Source: Nemertoderma westbladi (taxonomy: Eukaryota; Xenacoelomorpha; Nemertodermatida; Nemertodermatidae). From it: a DNA stretch of 41,835 bases. The notes below the pieces were generated by a model. It was not told the DNA's origin. It made no database searches and saw only the letters and a program-made list of their open reading frames with translations. Of the stretch, positions 1-8,880 are shown piece by piece. The position numbers and the translations under genes are program-made. The stretch lies in contig JAUCBJ010000745.1 of NCBI GenBank assembly GCA_032718475.1, positions 1-41,835 of the forward strand. The letters run 5' to 3'. Every line of letters begins with the position of its first letter. The stretch's first letter is position 1.

Positions 1-29
1 ATATACGAACATAATATAATATGTCTTAC

Positions 30-196
30 CTGTGGACAATGAGGCGCCCAATCCGCTGTCCTGGGTGTCTGTATGCACCAACGGATATTTCTTGCTTTCA
101 GATTGGTCAGAGTTACATCCCACAGTGAGGATACTGTCCAATGGGAATGAGTTACCACTGACAGCTAAGGGTTGCATAGTACAGGTTTGGGTATGA
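30..196 (-). CDS. Putative downstream exon of the GLI/GLIS-like gene
   Basis: On the minus strand a stop-free stretch of 55 codons lies between an acceptor (CGCAACAG, exon from 196) and a strong donor (CCACAG|GTAAG, ending at 30). It reads as a low-complexity Ser/Thr/Asp-rich segment including TDTQDSGLGAS, as expected for the poorly conserved region after the fingers of a GLI/GLIS protein. The exon begins at phase 2 and ends at phase 1. I could not find a donor of matching phase after the preceding finger exon, so either a further exon exists or the junction has decayed. Assignment to the same gene rests on strand, position and splice signals, not on sequence identity. Confidence 0.42.
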
Positions 197-511
197 CTGT
201 TGCGTAGGTTGAGGTAAGATTGTTGTATTTATTATAGGTGAAAGTTGATTGCTCTTTGTTTTCAACTATAAAAAATGTATAATGAAAGTTTGACTTCTTA
301 GTTAATTATAATTTTATCAGTTAGCCAGAAACATATTTCACACGATGTTTAACTTGACTTCCTACAGTAACATTTATGCAATTTTATTTAATATACTGTA
401 CGGTATATTGGCGAATTTTTCACAATTTGCGATACATTAACATTACGCATAAATTCGTTGATTCTCGCCTATTCTTGCCATAATTAGGCCTATTTACTTA
501 TTTTACTTTCT

Positions 512-658
512 ATATTTCGAGTAATTATAACTCAGAAGAAAATAGATGCGTAACCGATTAATATTTCGAGAAATTATAACTCAGAAGAAAATAGATACGT
601 AACCGATTAATATTTCGAGTAATTATAACTCAGAAGAAAATAGATACGTAACCGATTA
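512..658. repeat. Three tandem copies of a 49-bp unit
   Basis: A 49-bp unit beginning ATATTTCGAG and ending AACCGATTA is present three times in a row (512-560, 561-609, 610-658) with two or three substitutions. It directly abuts the 3' side of the finger-5 exon on the minus strand, where the splice donor should be. Confidence 0.9.
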
Positions 659-659
659 A

Positions 660-859
660 TATCACATTATGAGGCACATTTTTCCTGACTGGAAACTGCG
701 ACGATGTTTTAGATACAGAGTCTAATAACTGAGATGCGTTCGAGTGTAGCTTCATATGTTCACGCAAGGAACTGGGGTCAGTGTACCTTTTCGTACAGTT
801 GGGCAGCTGACATACATATGGTTTGCTGTCAATGTGCGTTCTCATATGTTTGGCGCGAT
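660..859 (-). CDS. GLI/GLIS-like exon: fifth C2H2 zinc finger
   Basis: The exon opens after the acceptor GCGTTTTAG with AT|CGC, completing the split Asp codon of the S-D-R-A-K-H motif that begins in the previous exon. This is a position typical of GLI-family introns. It encodes the end of finger 4 (DRAKHMRTH) and a complete finger 5 ([22 protein letters not shown]). In GLI and GLIS proteins fingers 4 and 5 make most of the base contacts with GLI-type DNA sites. The stretch DSKPY resembles GLIS1/3 (D-T/S-K-P-Y) more than GLI (N-E-K-P-Y). Cysteines and histidines are intact. The 3' end is uncertain: the frame runs to a stop at 630, weak GT dinucleotides exist near 680 and 650, and the 49-bp triplication starts there. 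Confidence 0.75.
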
Positions 860-1289
860 CTAAAACGCGATAATTCAATGAAATTAGTTTAATTTTAGTA
901 TTGTGTAGTCAACGAAAACATATGTCGACCACAAAAACACTGGCACAGATAAATTAACATATGTCCATTTTTAAAAATACATAACAACAACAAAGAAATA
1001 TATAACAAATAACTCACCAAAAAATAGTTTGAAGTTAATAGATTAAGGCAAAAATTTTGAAAAAAATAATAGATTTCTTAACAGATTAAAATACATACAA
1101 ACACAAACTGTCTTATGGCATTATGTAATTTGTTGTCGTAAATAGTTGTTTATGTAATCAATGTCACTGTACTGTACAGTGAATTGGATTCCTTGGGATC
1201 TCTCTAGATCGGATATTAAACTTTAATTCAAAAATATATATATATATTGTAATTTGTAATTAGTATTTAGTTTTTATTGGCTATTTTAC

Positions 1290-1520
1290 CAAGCAGAAGC
1301 TCGTTCTAGACGTCGGTATTCCTGTGCTACCAATCAAGAGGCCCCGGTTCGATCCCATGATTGGGCAGCACTATTTGGGTAAAGTGCTTTTAATTATGGC
1401 AGCTTAGCACCATCACCCTGGCTTTCATCCTTAACTGGTCGATAAATGGAAACCAAGGCGTCTTGGAAAACAGATAGTGGAAGATAACACAGTGAACGGA
1501 GTTTAAATAAACTAAAAAAT
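1290..1520 (+). repeat. tRNA-derived SINE-like element
   Basis: The sequence carries a good RNA polymerase III B box (GGTTCGATCCC, 1346-1356) and, 40 bp upstream, a degenerate A-box-like stretch (CTAGACGTCGGTA, 1306-1318). A tRNA-unrelated body follows to about 1520. The spacing fits a tRNA-derived SINE in the intron between fingers 4 and 5. No clear poly(A) tail or target duplication was seen. A diverged tRNA pseudogene is the alternative. Confidence 0.5.
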
Positions 1521-1548
1521 TATCCTATTCATTTACTATTTTACGTAC

Positions 1549-1676
1549 CTGAGCTGTTACTGAAAGGCTTTGTTACACATTGGGTTTGTGCATGGGTAGG
1601 GCCTTTCTCTAGTGTGGTTCCGTAAATGAATCTTAAGATTTTCCTATCTAGAAAACATCCGATTACAAGATTCAAC
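1549..1676 (-). pseudogene. GLI/GLIS-like exon: fingers 3 and 4, with stop and frameshift
   Basis: Acceptor CTAATTTCAG (exon from 1676) and donor TCAG|GTACGT (end at 1549) bound a 128-nt exon. It encodes the end of finger 3 (ENLKIHLRNHT) and most of finger 4 (ERPYPCTNPMCNKAF, then SNSS with the split Asp). Two defects are visible: the invariant Leu of the S-R-L-E-N-L-K motif is replaced by TAG, and one extra base sits between the Phe codon and the SNSS codons (family lengths would give 127 nt). HTGE has also become HTRE. A stop plus a frameshift in the most conserved part of the protein argues for a dead copy. Retained introns argue against a retrocopy. Confidence 0.75.
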
Positions 1677-1861
1677 CTGAAATTAGTTTGAGTAATTGAT
1701 TTATTCATAATTAGTAATTTTAAAAGTAATAATAATCAATTATTTAATAATAATTAATATTAAAAAATATAAACTTTATTGTTCATGCAGCAGTTAATTG
1801 TTGACAGACTTTGAATCTGTTTTATTCAAATTATCTATTGGGATATATTTGAATGACTCAC

Positions 1862-2048
1862 GGGGCGGCATATGTTGGGTCTCTCCCCACTGTGGACTCT
1901 CATGTGAACAATCAGTTTATATCGCGCGTTAAATGACTTCTGTTGCCGTTGGCAACCAGCCCATCTGCAGATGTAATTTCCATTTGTTTCCTGTTTCCAC
2001 ATGGGTGCTTTCAATGTGTGTCACAAATATTGACAAGTGGTGAAATAG
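1862..2048 (-). pseudogene. GLI/GLIS-like exon: end of finger 1 and finger 2, frameshifted
   Basis: The exon runs from acceptor TATATTTTACAG (exon from 2048) to a consensus donor GTGAGT (exon end 1862). It first encodes the end of finger 1 (VTHIESTHVE) and then, one frame over, finger 2: YICRWAGC, then FNARYKLIVHMRVHSGERP. The NARYKL..HMRVHSGE.PN.C pattern is that of GLIS1/3, whereas CRW and QK.F recall GLI. The two parts can only be read together with a one-base shift near 1990. The first half of finger 1 (its Cys pair) should be in another exon between 2050 and 2980, which I did not find. Confidence 0.72.
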
Positions 2049-2983
2049 CTGTAAAATATATAAGGATGAAATGGTAGTATGAAGCGGAACAATGTGAAGA
2101 TATTAACTTCATATCAAACATACCATACAAAATTCATGTACATATTGAAATAAATGTTTGAAATAGAGAATATGAAGATATATATTTGACTGTATTACTT
2201 CATATAACCATTCTCAGCTGGTTTTTTTTTTAAGACTGCTTAATCTAAAAGCTTAATCTAAAAGCTTAAGATTAATCTAAAACTGCGAATTCTTACGACT
2301 CCCCATTCCGCCTAAAATAAGAATATAAAAGTTTAGAGCCAGAAAAATAATTGTTTTAATAATGCGGTGCAAAAATTTCACAGTTCACAATCTAAATCAG
2401 CCTTAGATAGATTTTCGTTTCTTTCAATTTCGGTTTTTACGTTTCGGAATGTCCATGACTGAACACCACGTTTCTTCTTGCCTGCCGCCTGCCATAGTAA
2501 CTAGATCATGCACACACTTTTCAGCTGTAGTGAATGCAGGGTGGTGCTAGGTGGCGCTGGACTTTGGTAATAAGATTACACAAAGGCTCACTTTTTAAAT
2601 GAGCGTTGCATTTTTCACCAAGAAACAACGTGCCTAACAAATAGCCAGAATTTGGGCCAATTTTAATAAATTATGTCGATAACAAAAAAATAAATCCTTT
2701 AAAAGATAAATAATTCACAACAAAGATCCAATTAACTGAATTATCGCTGTCTAATAAGTACAGTACAGTAAGTGTATTATATTTCACTTTGCAGTTTACC
2801 CTCACGTGAGGAATTCCAGGTTTTTATTATTTTATTTCTATGAAATTATTTAAACATAAAATTTAAAAATAGTAAATTATACACCGATTTTATTAGTTGG
2901 AAGGCAAATTGAGTACTGATAATATTCTAACCAGTTAGGAAGGATGAATAACTCGATCCTGAGTTTCTATGAGAGAGGTAAAC
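2049..2983. other. Intron-like AT-rich region, no gene seen
   Basis: AT-rich sequence between two exons of the minus-strand GLI/GLIS-like locus. I searched for the missing exon with the first-finger cysteine pair and did not find it. No repeat or RNA gene is evident. Confidence 0.4.
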
Positions 2984-3146
2984 CTGATTTATTTGATTGC
3001 TGGATGTTGTGGAACTGCTGCACCTTCTACTCAACTCCAATTGTATCTCGGAACCGGATACATTGCTATTGTTTATGTAGGCTACCAGGCTGGTTGGGGA
3101 GGTGCGAATTAGCGAGTTAATATCAATCCCATCCAGACTCAATGGG
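2984..3146 (-). CDS. GLI/GLIS-like exon with IRTSP-SLVAYINNS motif
   Basis: After acceptor ACCACTTACAG the exon starts with one base that completes the Ser codon split from the preceding exon. It reads PLSLDGIDINSLIRTSPTSL followed by VAYINNS. This is the conserved motif N-terminal to the zinc fingers of GLI-family proteins (S-I-S-P-L-S, six or so residues, then IRTSP-SLVAYINNS). A Ser-rich tail follows. The proposed donor is CAG|GTTTAC at 2984 (phase 0), matching the phase of the next recognisable acceptor. The open frame continues to a stop near 2927 if this donor is not used. No inactivating change is seen in this exon. Confidence 0.7.
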
Positions 3147-3214
3147 CTGTAAGTGGTAAATATAAACGGTGGTTACCATTTAATATTAATAATTTTTAAA
3201 AATATTAAATAAGA

Positions 3215-3345
3215 GTAGCCATGGGGGGGGGGGGGGGGGGGGTGGGGTCAATGGACGCTATCAAAATCAATCCCTTGTCATTGACGCAAATAACAGCTGA
3301 TTACCCCAAAAAATAAGATGCAACCTGTTATACTGACGTTTGAAT
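3215..3345. repeat. Dispersed repeat with poly-G head (copy 1)
   Basis: A run of 20 G (3223-3242) is followed by ~95 bp also present at about 26310-26420. Shared landmarks include GACGCAAATAACAGCTGATT and, shortly after, ACCTGTT. The family is unidentified. It lies in the intron between two GLI/GLIS-like exons. Confidence 0.65.
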
Positions 3346-3456
3346 TTTTGAAATAATTTGCAACTGGAGATTTCTCCGTTCATTAAATTCAAAATTACGA
3401 GTTATTATATACTTGACCCCCCCCCCCCCCCCCCCTCACCCCAAGGTTTTTCTTAC

Positions 3457-3573
3457 CTTATAGATAACGACCTCTTTCCCCTGCGAGATCTCTGCCCTGA
3501 GTTTGTAGGAGAACTGTCTTTGTTTTGGGAATCGGTCTCCAAGTTGATAGAACTCGTAGAATTTCTACGGCGT
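3457..3573 (-). CDS. GLI/GLIS-like upstream exon (KRSLSIS segment)
   Basis: The stretch between acceptor CTACAATTCCAG (exon from 3573) and consensus donor ATAAG|GTAAGA (end 3457) is open in one frame: a Ser/Arg/Asn-rich segment ending SRRGKRSLSI. The exon ends at phase 2 and the next exon supplies the last base of Ser, giving KRSLSIS-PLS. This is the GLI-family K-R-x-L-S-I-S-P-L-S motif. The exact phase match and the motif spanning the junction are strong evidence that the two exons belong together. A C19 tract (3417-3435) lies just downstream in the intron. Further 5' exons lie upstream (higher coordinates) and were not found. Confidence 0.7.
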
Positions 3574-3730
3574 CTGGAATTGTAGATATTCGCCAATTAA
3601 TATTTATTATAGCTGATACTGTATTACTTTTATTGTTTATTAATAAATATAATTAATAACTCCAATATCTTCTAAGGGGGTCGATTGCATTTAACAATCG
3701 ACAACAATCGATAATAATCAACTAAGGAAG

Positions 3731-3775
3731 GTTGACGACTTCCTGTACCTTGGATCATGGATAGAGAGTAGCAAG
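3731..3775 (+). pseudogene. Tiny LINE reverse-transcriptase fragment
   Basis: The plus strand encodes VDDFLYLGSWIESSK, nearly the same as the HVDDFCYLGSWI stretch of the minus-strand LINE near 23.8 kb. Only ~45 bp is recognisable. A near-perfect 24-bp direct duplication lies just downstream (3867-3890 and 3899-3922). Confidence 0.6.
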
Positions 3776-4431
3776 TGGCTGGTTGCGAGAAAAGGGACCT
3801 GGGGAAAAAATGTTCATTCTGAGAAAAACTCCGTTTAAAGTTTGGCTCTTAAAATCGACTGTTTTAATTGGTTTATTGGTCGTTATTGGGGTGTTTGCAT
3901 TGGTTTATTGGTCGTTATTGGGTTTTATTAGAGCGAAATTCAAACTGTATTCTACTAGTAATAGTACTAAGCACCGTATAAACTTGTTTTTTTAGATTAT
4001 CGTAAGAATATCTGTATCCTATTCGGTTAGTTATTCGGTTAAATTAGATGACTCCACTTACCTTTAGCCTACTGATATTTATTTATTTATTTTATTATTT
4101 TTTATTATATCATATTAATATTTTACCCCAATGCTGTGTAAGTTTTAAATTAATCTTAAGATTAAGAACTACAATCTTTTACTTTGAATTTTTGTTAATA
4201 AAATACATTTAAGTATTATAGATATTCAGGCTTATATAGATTAATGTTTTGTATAACTTTGATATGACATAGCTGACTTTTTTATAATTATGTATATTTA
4301 GATTAGTATATAAGATTAAAGGTAAGTTGAATTCAGTTAGTTATTTAACAAACAAGTTAATACACTAATAATTTAGAATTTATTATGGAAACTGAAGCAG
4401 AGTGGCTGAACCTATTAAATAATAGGGTTTT

Positions 4432-4920
4432 CTAGGTCGCTGATCACGATAAAACTTGTTAAAAATATTTTTTGGAAAAGCAACCATCATTTTTTGTGCT
4501 ATTTTGGTCCTCCAGTATGAAAAGTACAAGTAAAAAAATGTCAAAATAAAAAATTTGTGTTTGGTTTGATAATTCTGAACGTACGTGTTTTCGAGGTCGC
4601 TGATTACGATGAAACTAGTTATAAATATTTCTGGTAATGCAAACCCACTTTTGGTGCTATTCTAGTGCCCTAGAACGAAAATTACAAGTAGCACAAACTT
4701 ATTAACTGTCAAATTATGCCTTTGGTTTGGTAATTCTGAAGCTATACTGGTTTTCAAGGTAGCTGATCACGATACAACACGATACAAATCATTCGTGGTA
4801 ACGCAACTGTCAATTTGGTGCTTGTCTGGTGGGACGAAAATTACAAGTAGGAAACATTTCAAATTGCAAAAAGCGAATTTGGTTGGATAATACGATATTT
4901 TTGAGTGTCATATTCGTGAT
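4432..4920. repeat. Degenerate ~160-bp tandem repeat, three copies
   Basis: Three diverged copies start near 4432, 4590 and 4755. Each opens with GG-T-(C/A)-GCTGAT-ACGAT and contains 'TTGGTGCTATT' or similar, then 'GAAAATTACAAGTA'. They lie just outside the left arm of the large inverted repeat and may be its subterminal region, although no counterpart was found beyond the right arm. Confidence 0.6.
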
Positions 4921-5028
4921 CAGTGTCCCAGAAAACCCATAATGTCTAAAATTCAGGTTGATTTGGTAATGATTTTTGGTTATCAAACTTTTGCTACTTG
5001 TATTTTTCGTGCCGCACATTGACACATG

Positions 5029-5880
5029 TGTTTCAGATGCATAACAATATGTTATATAGTCAACATTCATGATCACAAGCGAAGTCATTTTTCTATTGTT
5101 ACCATAGCAACGGGCATATTTTATTATTTATGTATTTCCAATATCGTTTTGGTATTTTATTCGCCTTAGAGGTTAATAATTTAAGGATTTTTGATATTTA
5201 AAAGTATATGGTGTCTTCTGTAGTTATTCTATTTGACAAAGTCATGTTTTATGGTCATAGCAACGGGAATTTTCCCCCTAATACGGGAATAACTGTTGGG
5301 TTTCCCAAAATTTTTTAAATAGTGCAGTTCAGTCAAATTTTAAAATATGGGACGTATATCAAATCACTAAAATATATTTTAATTTACTTTATGTTCTTAG
5401 CAACGAAAGTTTACCATAGCAACCGGGGGTTTTTCTTAAGAACATTGGGTTTTTCATAGCATTAACATGTTTTTTGCATAGGTTTTATATAATTGAAGCA
5501 AGTTATCTGTAGTGATGGCATATTTTGTATAACAATCATAATTTTTGCATAGCAACGGCTACTTTAGCTTAGCAACGACTTGTTTTCATTGTACAGCGGT
5601 CTTTTCACATCTAAAACATATTTTATACAGAACATAAAAGGTGAGTTTTACAGTGGCAATCAACTATGTATTTGTTTTTTCATAGCAACGGTAAGTTTAT
5701 CCTTAGCAACGGCGACGTTAGTATAGTAATGCCGAGTTTACCTTAGCAACGGAATGTTTTTACATGGAACAACTAGTTTTCAAGGAATCCCAAGTAGTAA
5801 CACCACCTTGTGACGAGTTTTCTATAGCAACAATGAGTTTAGTGCATAGTAACAGTACGTTTATCACAGATGCGGAATAT
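5029..5880. mobile_element. Left arm of a large inverted-repeat transposon
   Basis: About 850 bp is present in inverted orientation at 6870-7541 and, beyond a later insertion, at 13276-13403. Matching landmarks run in reverse order: the AACAATATGTTATA stretch, GGGACGTATA, ACTGTTGGGTTTCCCAAAA and the CACCACCTTGTG stretch at the inner end. The arm contains many CATAGCAACGG or TTAGCAACGG motifs. Arms this long around a central ORF suggest a DNA transposon or fold-back element. The family is unknown to me. A C18 tract (5886-5903) closes the arm. Confidence 0.75.
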
Positions 5881-6217
5881 TGTAACCCCCCCCCCCCCCC
5901 CCCACGCAATTGACAGTGTATCAAGGTCCTGAATTAATACACACTATATTCCAGGTCATGGTGTATATACGTATACAACGATTTATTCTAGAACAACATG
6001 AATTGCAAAATAATAAAATATAAAATAAAAAAATAAGAAAGCTAATCGCCCAGTTGATTTGGAATTTTTATTACAACATGAACTGATGCCTGTTCGAATA
6101 TCCCTAGCCTGTTCGAATATCTACAGATGGCAGTTTACATACAGCAATCAAATCGTTCTGAACTGATATCCTAATAATACGGATCTACAGTACTTACTCC
6201 ACCTAGCGTACAACTTT

Positions 6218-6865
6218 TTGGAAGAACTAGTAAGTGGTGGACAAGCGATGGTGATGGCATTGGGTAAATCACGTGGTGTGGTTACATTTGGTGATTATGA
6301 CGATATGTTTGTGGAGTCTTTTCTGGATAAAGGGAAACTATTTGACCGAATTGATGAGACATCCGATCATTACCAACAGTGTTCCATCAAGGATGGTACA
6401 AGGAAAAAGCGGAGCAAAGATCATAGACCAATACGACGGGTCAATAAAGATTCCTCAGTCCCATTATCCAGTAACTGGGCAAGTTTTATACCCTTGGGTG
6501 AGAATAAGCTTGACTTGTCTGAGCTATTAACTGAAAACATAATATGTCGAGCTCCTGTAAGCAAGGTACTTGTAGTAGCAGGAGGTCTTCGTGATATAAT
6601 TATCACAGATCATCTGATAGAGATTTAGAAGTATCTTCACTGCAAGGAAATCATGAAGAGGTAGACACTCGTATAGTATTGCACTGCCTGAACATTGATG
6701 CAGATTCTATAGTGGAATCGTCTAGAGAGACAGATGTTCTTGTGTTACTCAAGCCCACTACAGTAAAATGACATGTGCTCAGTTATGGCTGAAGTCAGGG
6801 ACTTCAAAGAAGCCACGTTATATTCCAGCGCACAAAATTTATAAAAGATTATCTCGTGATCTAGT
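6218..6865 (+). pseudogene. Decayed ORF inside the inverted-repeat transposon
   Basis: A reading frame with a TTG at its start and no ATG at the head encodes motifs such as SGGQAMVMALGK, TFGDYDDMFV, a CSIKDGTRKKRSK box and RPIRR. After a frameshift near 6610 it continues with QGNHEEVDTRIVLHCLN, then ETDVLVLLK, a TGA, and finally QLWLKSGTSKKPRYIP. I recognise this motif order from repetitive 'uncharacterized' proteins common in invertebrate genomes. The acidic HEE.DTR and DTDVLVLL motifs resemble PIN/FEN-like metal-binding nuclease cores, but that is inference. With a frameshift and an in-frame stop it is not functional. Its place between the two arms suggests it was the coding part of that element. 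Confidence 0.6.
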
Positions 6866-6869
6866 ATCT

Positions 6870-7541
6870 AGTTGCTATAGAAAACTCGCCACAAGGTGGT
6901 GTTACTACTTGGGATTCCTTGAAAACTAGTTGTTACCATGTAAAAACATTCCGTTGCTAAGGTAAACTCGTCATTACTATACAAACGTCGCCGTTGCTTA
7001 GGATTACACACCGTTGCTATGGAAAAAACAAATACATAGTTGATTATTGCCACTGTAAAACTCACCTTTTATGTTCTTTATAAAATATGTTTTTGTAGTG
7101 AAAAGACCGCTGTTACAATGAAAAAACGTCGTTGCTAAGCTAAAGTAGCCGTTGCTATGCAAAAATTATCATTGTTATACAAAACATGCCATCACTACAG
7201 ATAACTTGCTTCTCTTATTTAAAACCTATGCAAAAATGTTCTTATGAAAAACCCCCGGTTGCTATGGTAAACTTTCGTTGCTAAGTAAATAAAGTAAATT
7301 AAAATATATTTTAGTGATTTGGTATACGTCCCATATTTTAAAATTTGTCTGAACTGCACTATTTAACAAATTTTGGGAAACCCAACAGTTATTCCCGTAT
7401 TAGGAGGAAAACTCCCGTTGCTATGACCATAAAACATGACTTTGTCAAATAGAATAACTACAGAAGACCCCATATTACTTTTAAATATCAAAAATCCTTA
7501 AATTATTAACCTCTAAGGCGAATAAAATACCATAACGATAT
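6870..7541. mobile_element. Right arm of the inverted-repeat transposon (inner part)
   Basis: Inverted copy of the inner part of 5029-5880, from CACAAGGTGGTG inward to TAAGGCGAATAAAATACCAT at the outer end, with scattered small indels. It stops at 7541 exactly where the NeSL-like element begins and resumes at 13276, so the arm was split by that insertion. Confidence 0.75.
7532..7541. repeat. Target-site duplication, left copy
   Basis: ATAACGATAT at 7532-7541 is repeated exactly at 13266-13275, on either side of the 5.7-kb retrotransposon. Removing the insert and one copy restores continuity with the uninterrupted left arm near 5150. Confidence 0.8.
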
Positions 7542-8880
7542 GTAAAATTTTGAAGACAATTGAAAACCTTCTTATCTAGACTCTCTATCTGATTATACTG
7601 GTATCTGGTTTTTTTTTCTGTATTTTGAGCCTACATATTAACTATTGCACTCTCAGACAGTCAGAGTTTACTTTGGCTCGTGTGGAGCTTATCTTCATCG
7701 ACATTGTGCGAGCTTCTCCTGCCGGAGGTTGCGTTTACCCAACCAAGTCCATCGTTCCGAGGCCCCCTACAGCCTACACGCCAGTCGTTGCTCGAGTTCC
7801 TCCAAGGTTCTTCTGGGCCGATATCCATTGATTCCAATGGCACTCCAACGGAAGTTCGTGCCTCCCTAGGGTCGGTGGAGTTTCGGTCACTCGGGCAGAC
7901 TGATTCCGCGTGTCACTGGAGCCGAATTATCTCGAACGGTGGGACTTCAAATATCCGTTTTCTAATGTCTAAACTGTTCAGGTTAGCTCGACACACAATC
8001 ATCGAATGATCTTTAATTAGTCTGTCAATCCATCAGTCCACTATTAACCAGTGAGTTTCAAGCTTGTATATTGGATCAACCAATTAAATACTTTCATGTT
8101 ATTTGATCAAACCATCATAATTAATTGACCATCATTCATTTGCATATTGCTTCATTACAATTTTCTATTTAAATATTTTCATCTCATTTGATCGACTTGT
8201 CATAATTAATTTACCATCATTCATTTGTGTATTGCTCCATAATTACCGTTAACGTTTGTTATCCTAATGTTCGTTTCCTTAGCTTGCTTTAATCACATGC
8301 CACCACCTACTACTATTTGTTATCAACATATGATTTATTGTTAAATCTCTTCATCTCCTATTGTATAGTTAATAATTATACTATTTAAGTCCCCTTAATC
8401 ACTGTCCAATCACTATCTGTCATTGCAATTTAATTTGGTTGTTTCTTTCTTTCTCTATTTATTTATCTTACACTTACCGAATCATTACTCTCGAATGACG
8501 CCCCCCCCCCCCCCCCCCCCCCAATTATACAATTATGTCTGGATTAAAGATTAAATAAATAAATAAATAATAGAATCTGGTACAACTGAAAAATCACATA
8601 TATATTCTGTATATTTGACTTTGTTGTCTGTCCCGCTTGCTTTTCACTTATTTAAATTTGTTGTCTGTCCCATTGATTTCTTTTACACCTGTAACTACTG
8701 TGTAGATCTTGTTTTATGTATTTAATTTTAATGACTGTCTCATCAGTCTTACACCTGTTACAATCAACTATTTCCACCTGACTCCCCAGCAGCGATAACA
8801 TTCTACTGCACTCTGTTCTACTGTATTCTCATATCATTCCCTGTCCCTCAGCTCAATACATTAGCCGACCCTCCCCACCT
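7542..8880 (+). other. 5' leader of the NeSL-like element
   Basis: No convincing protein is encoded. 7620-8010 is GC-richer than the rest and could hold promoter or RNA-structure signals, which I cannot confirm. The rest is pyrimidine-rich and AT-rich, with a run of 22 C at 8501-8522. The leader ends directly at the ATG of the first ORF. Confidence 0.5.

Noticed and set aside
3358-3585. Plus-strand 75-residue Pro-rich ORF
   Set aside because: It crosses a C19 tract, and the minus strand of the same segment is a well-bounded GLI/GLIS-like exon.
7625-8009. Short overlapping frames in the NeSL-like leader
   Set aside because: Three overlapping frames with no motif or consistent start; the region is GC-richer untranslated sequence.
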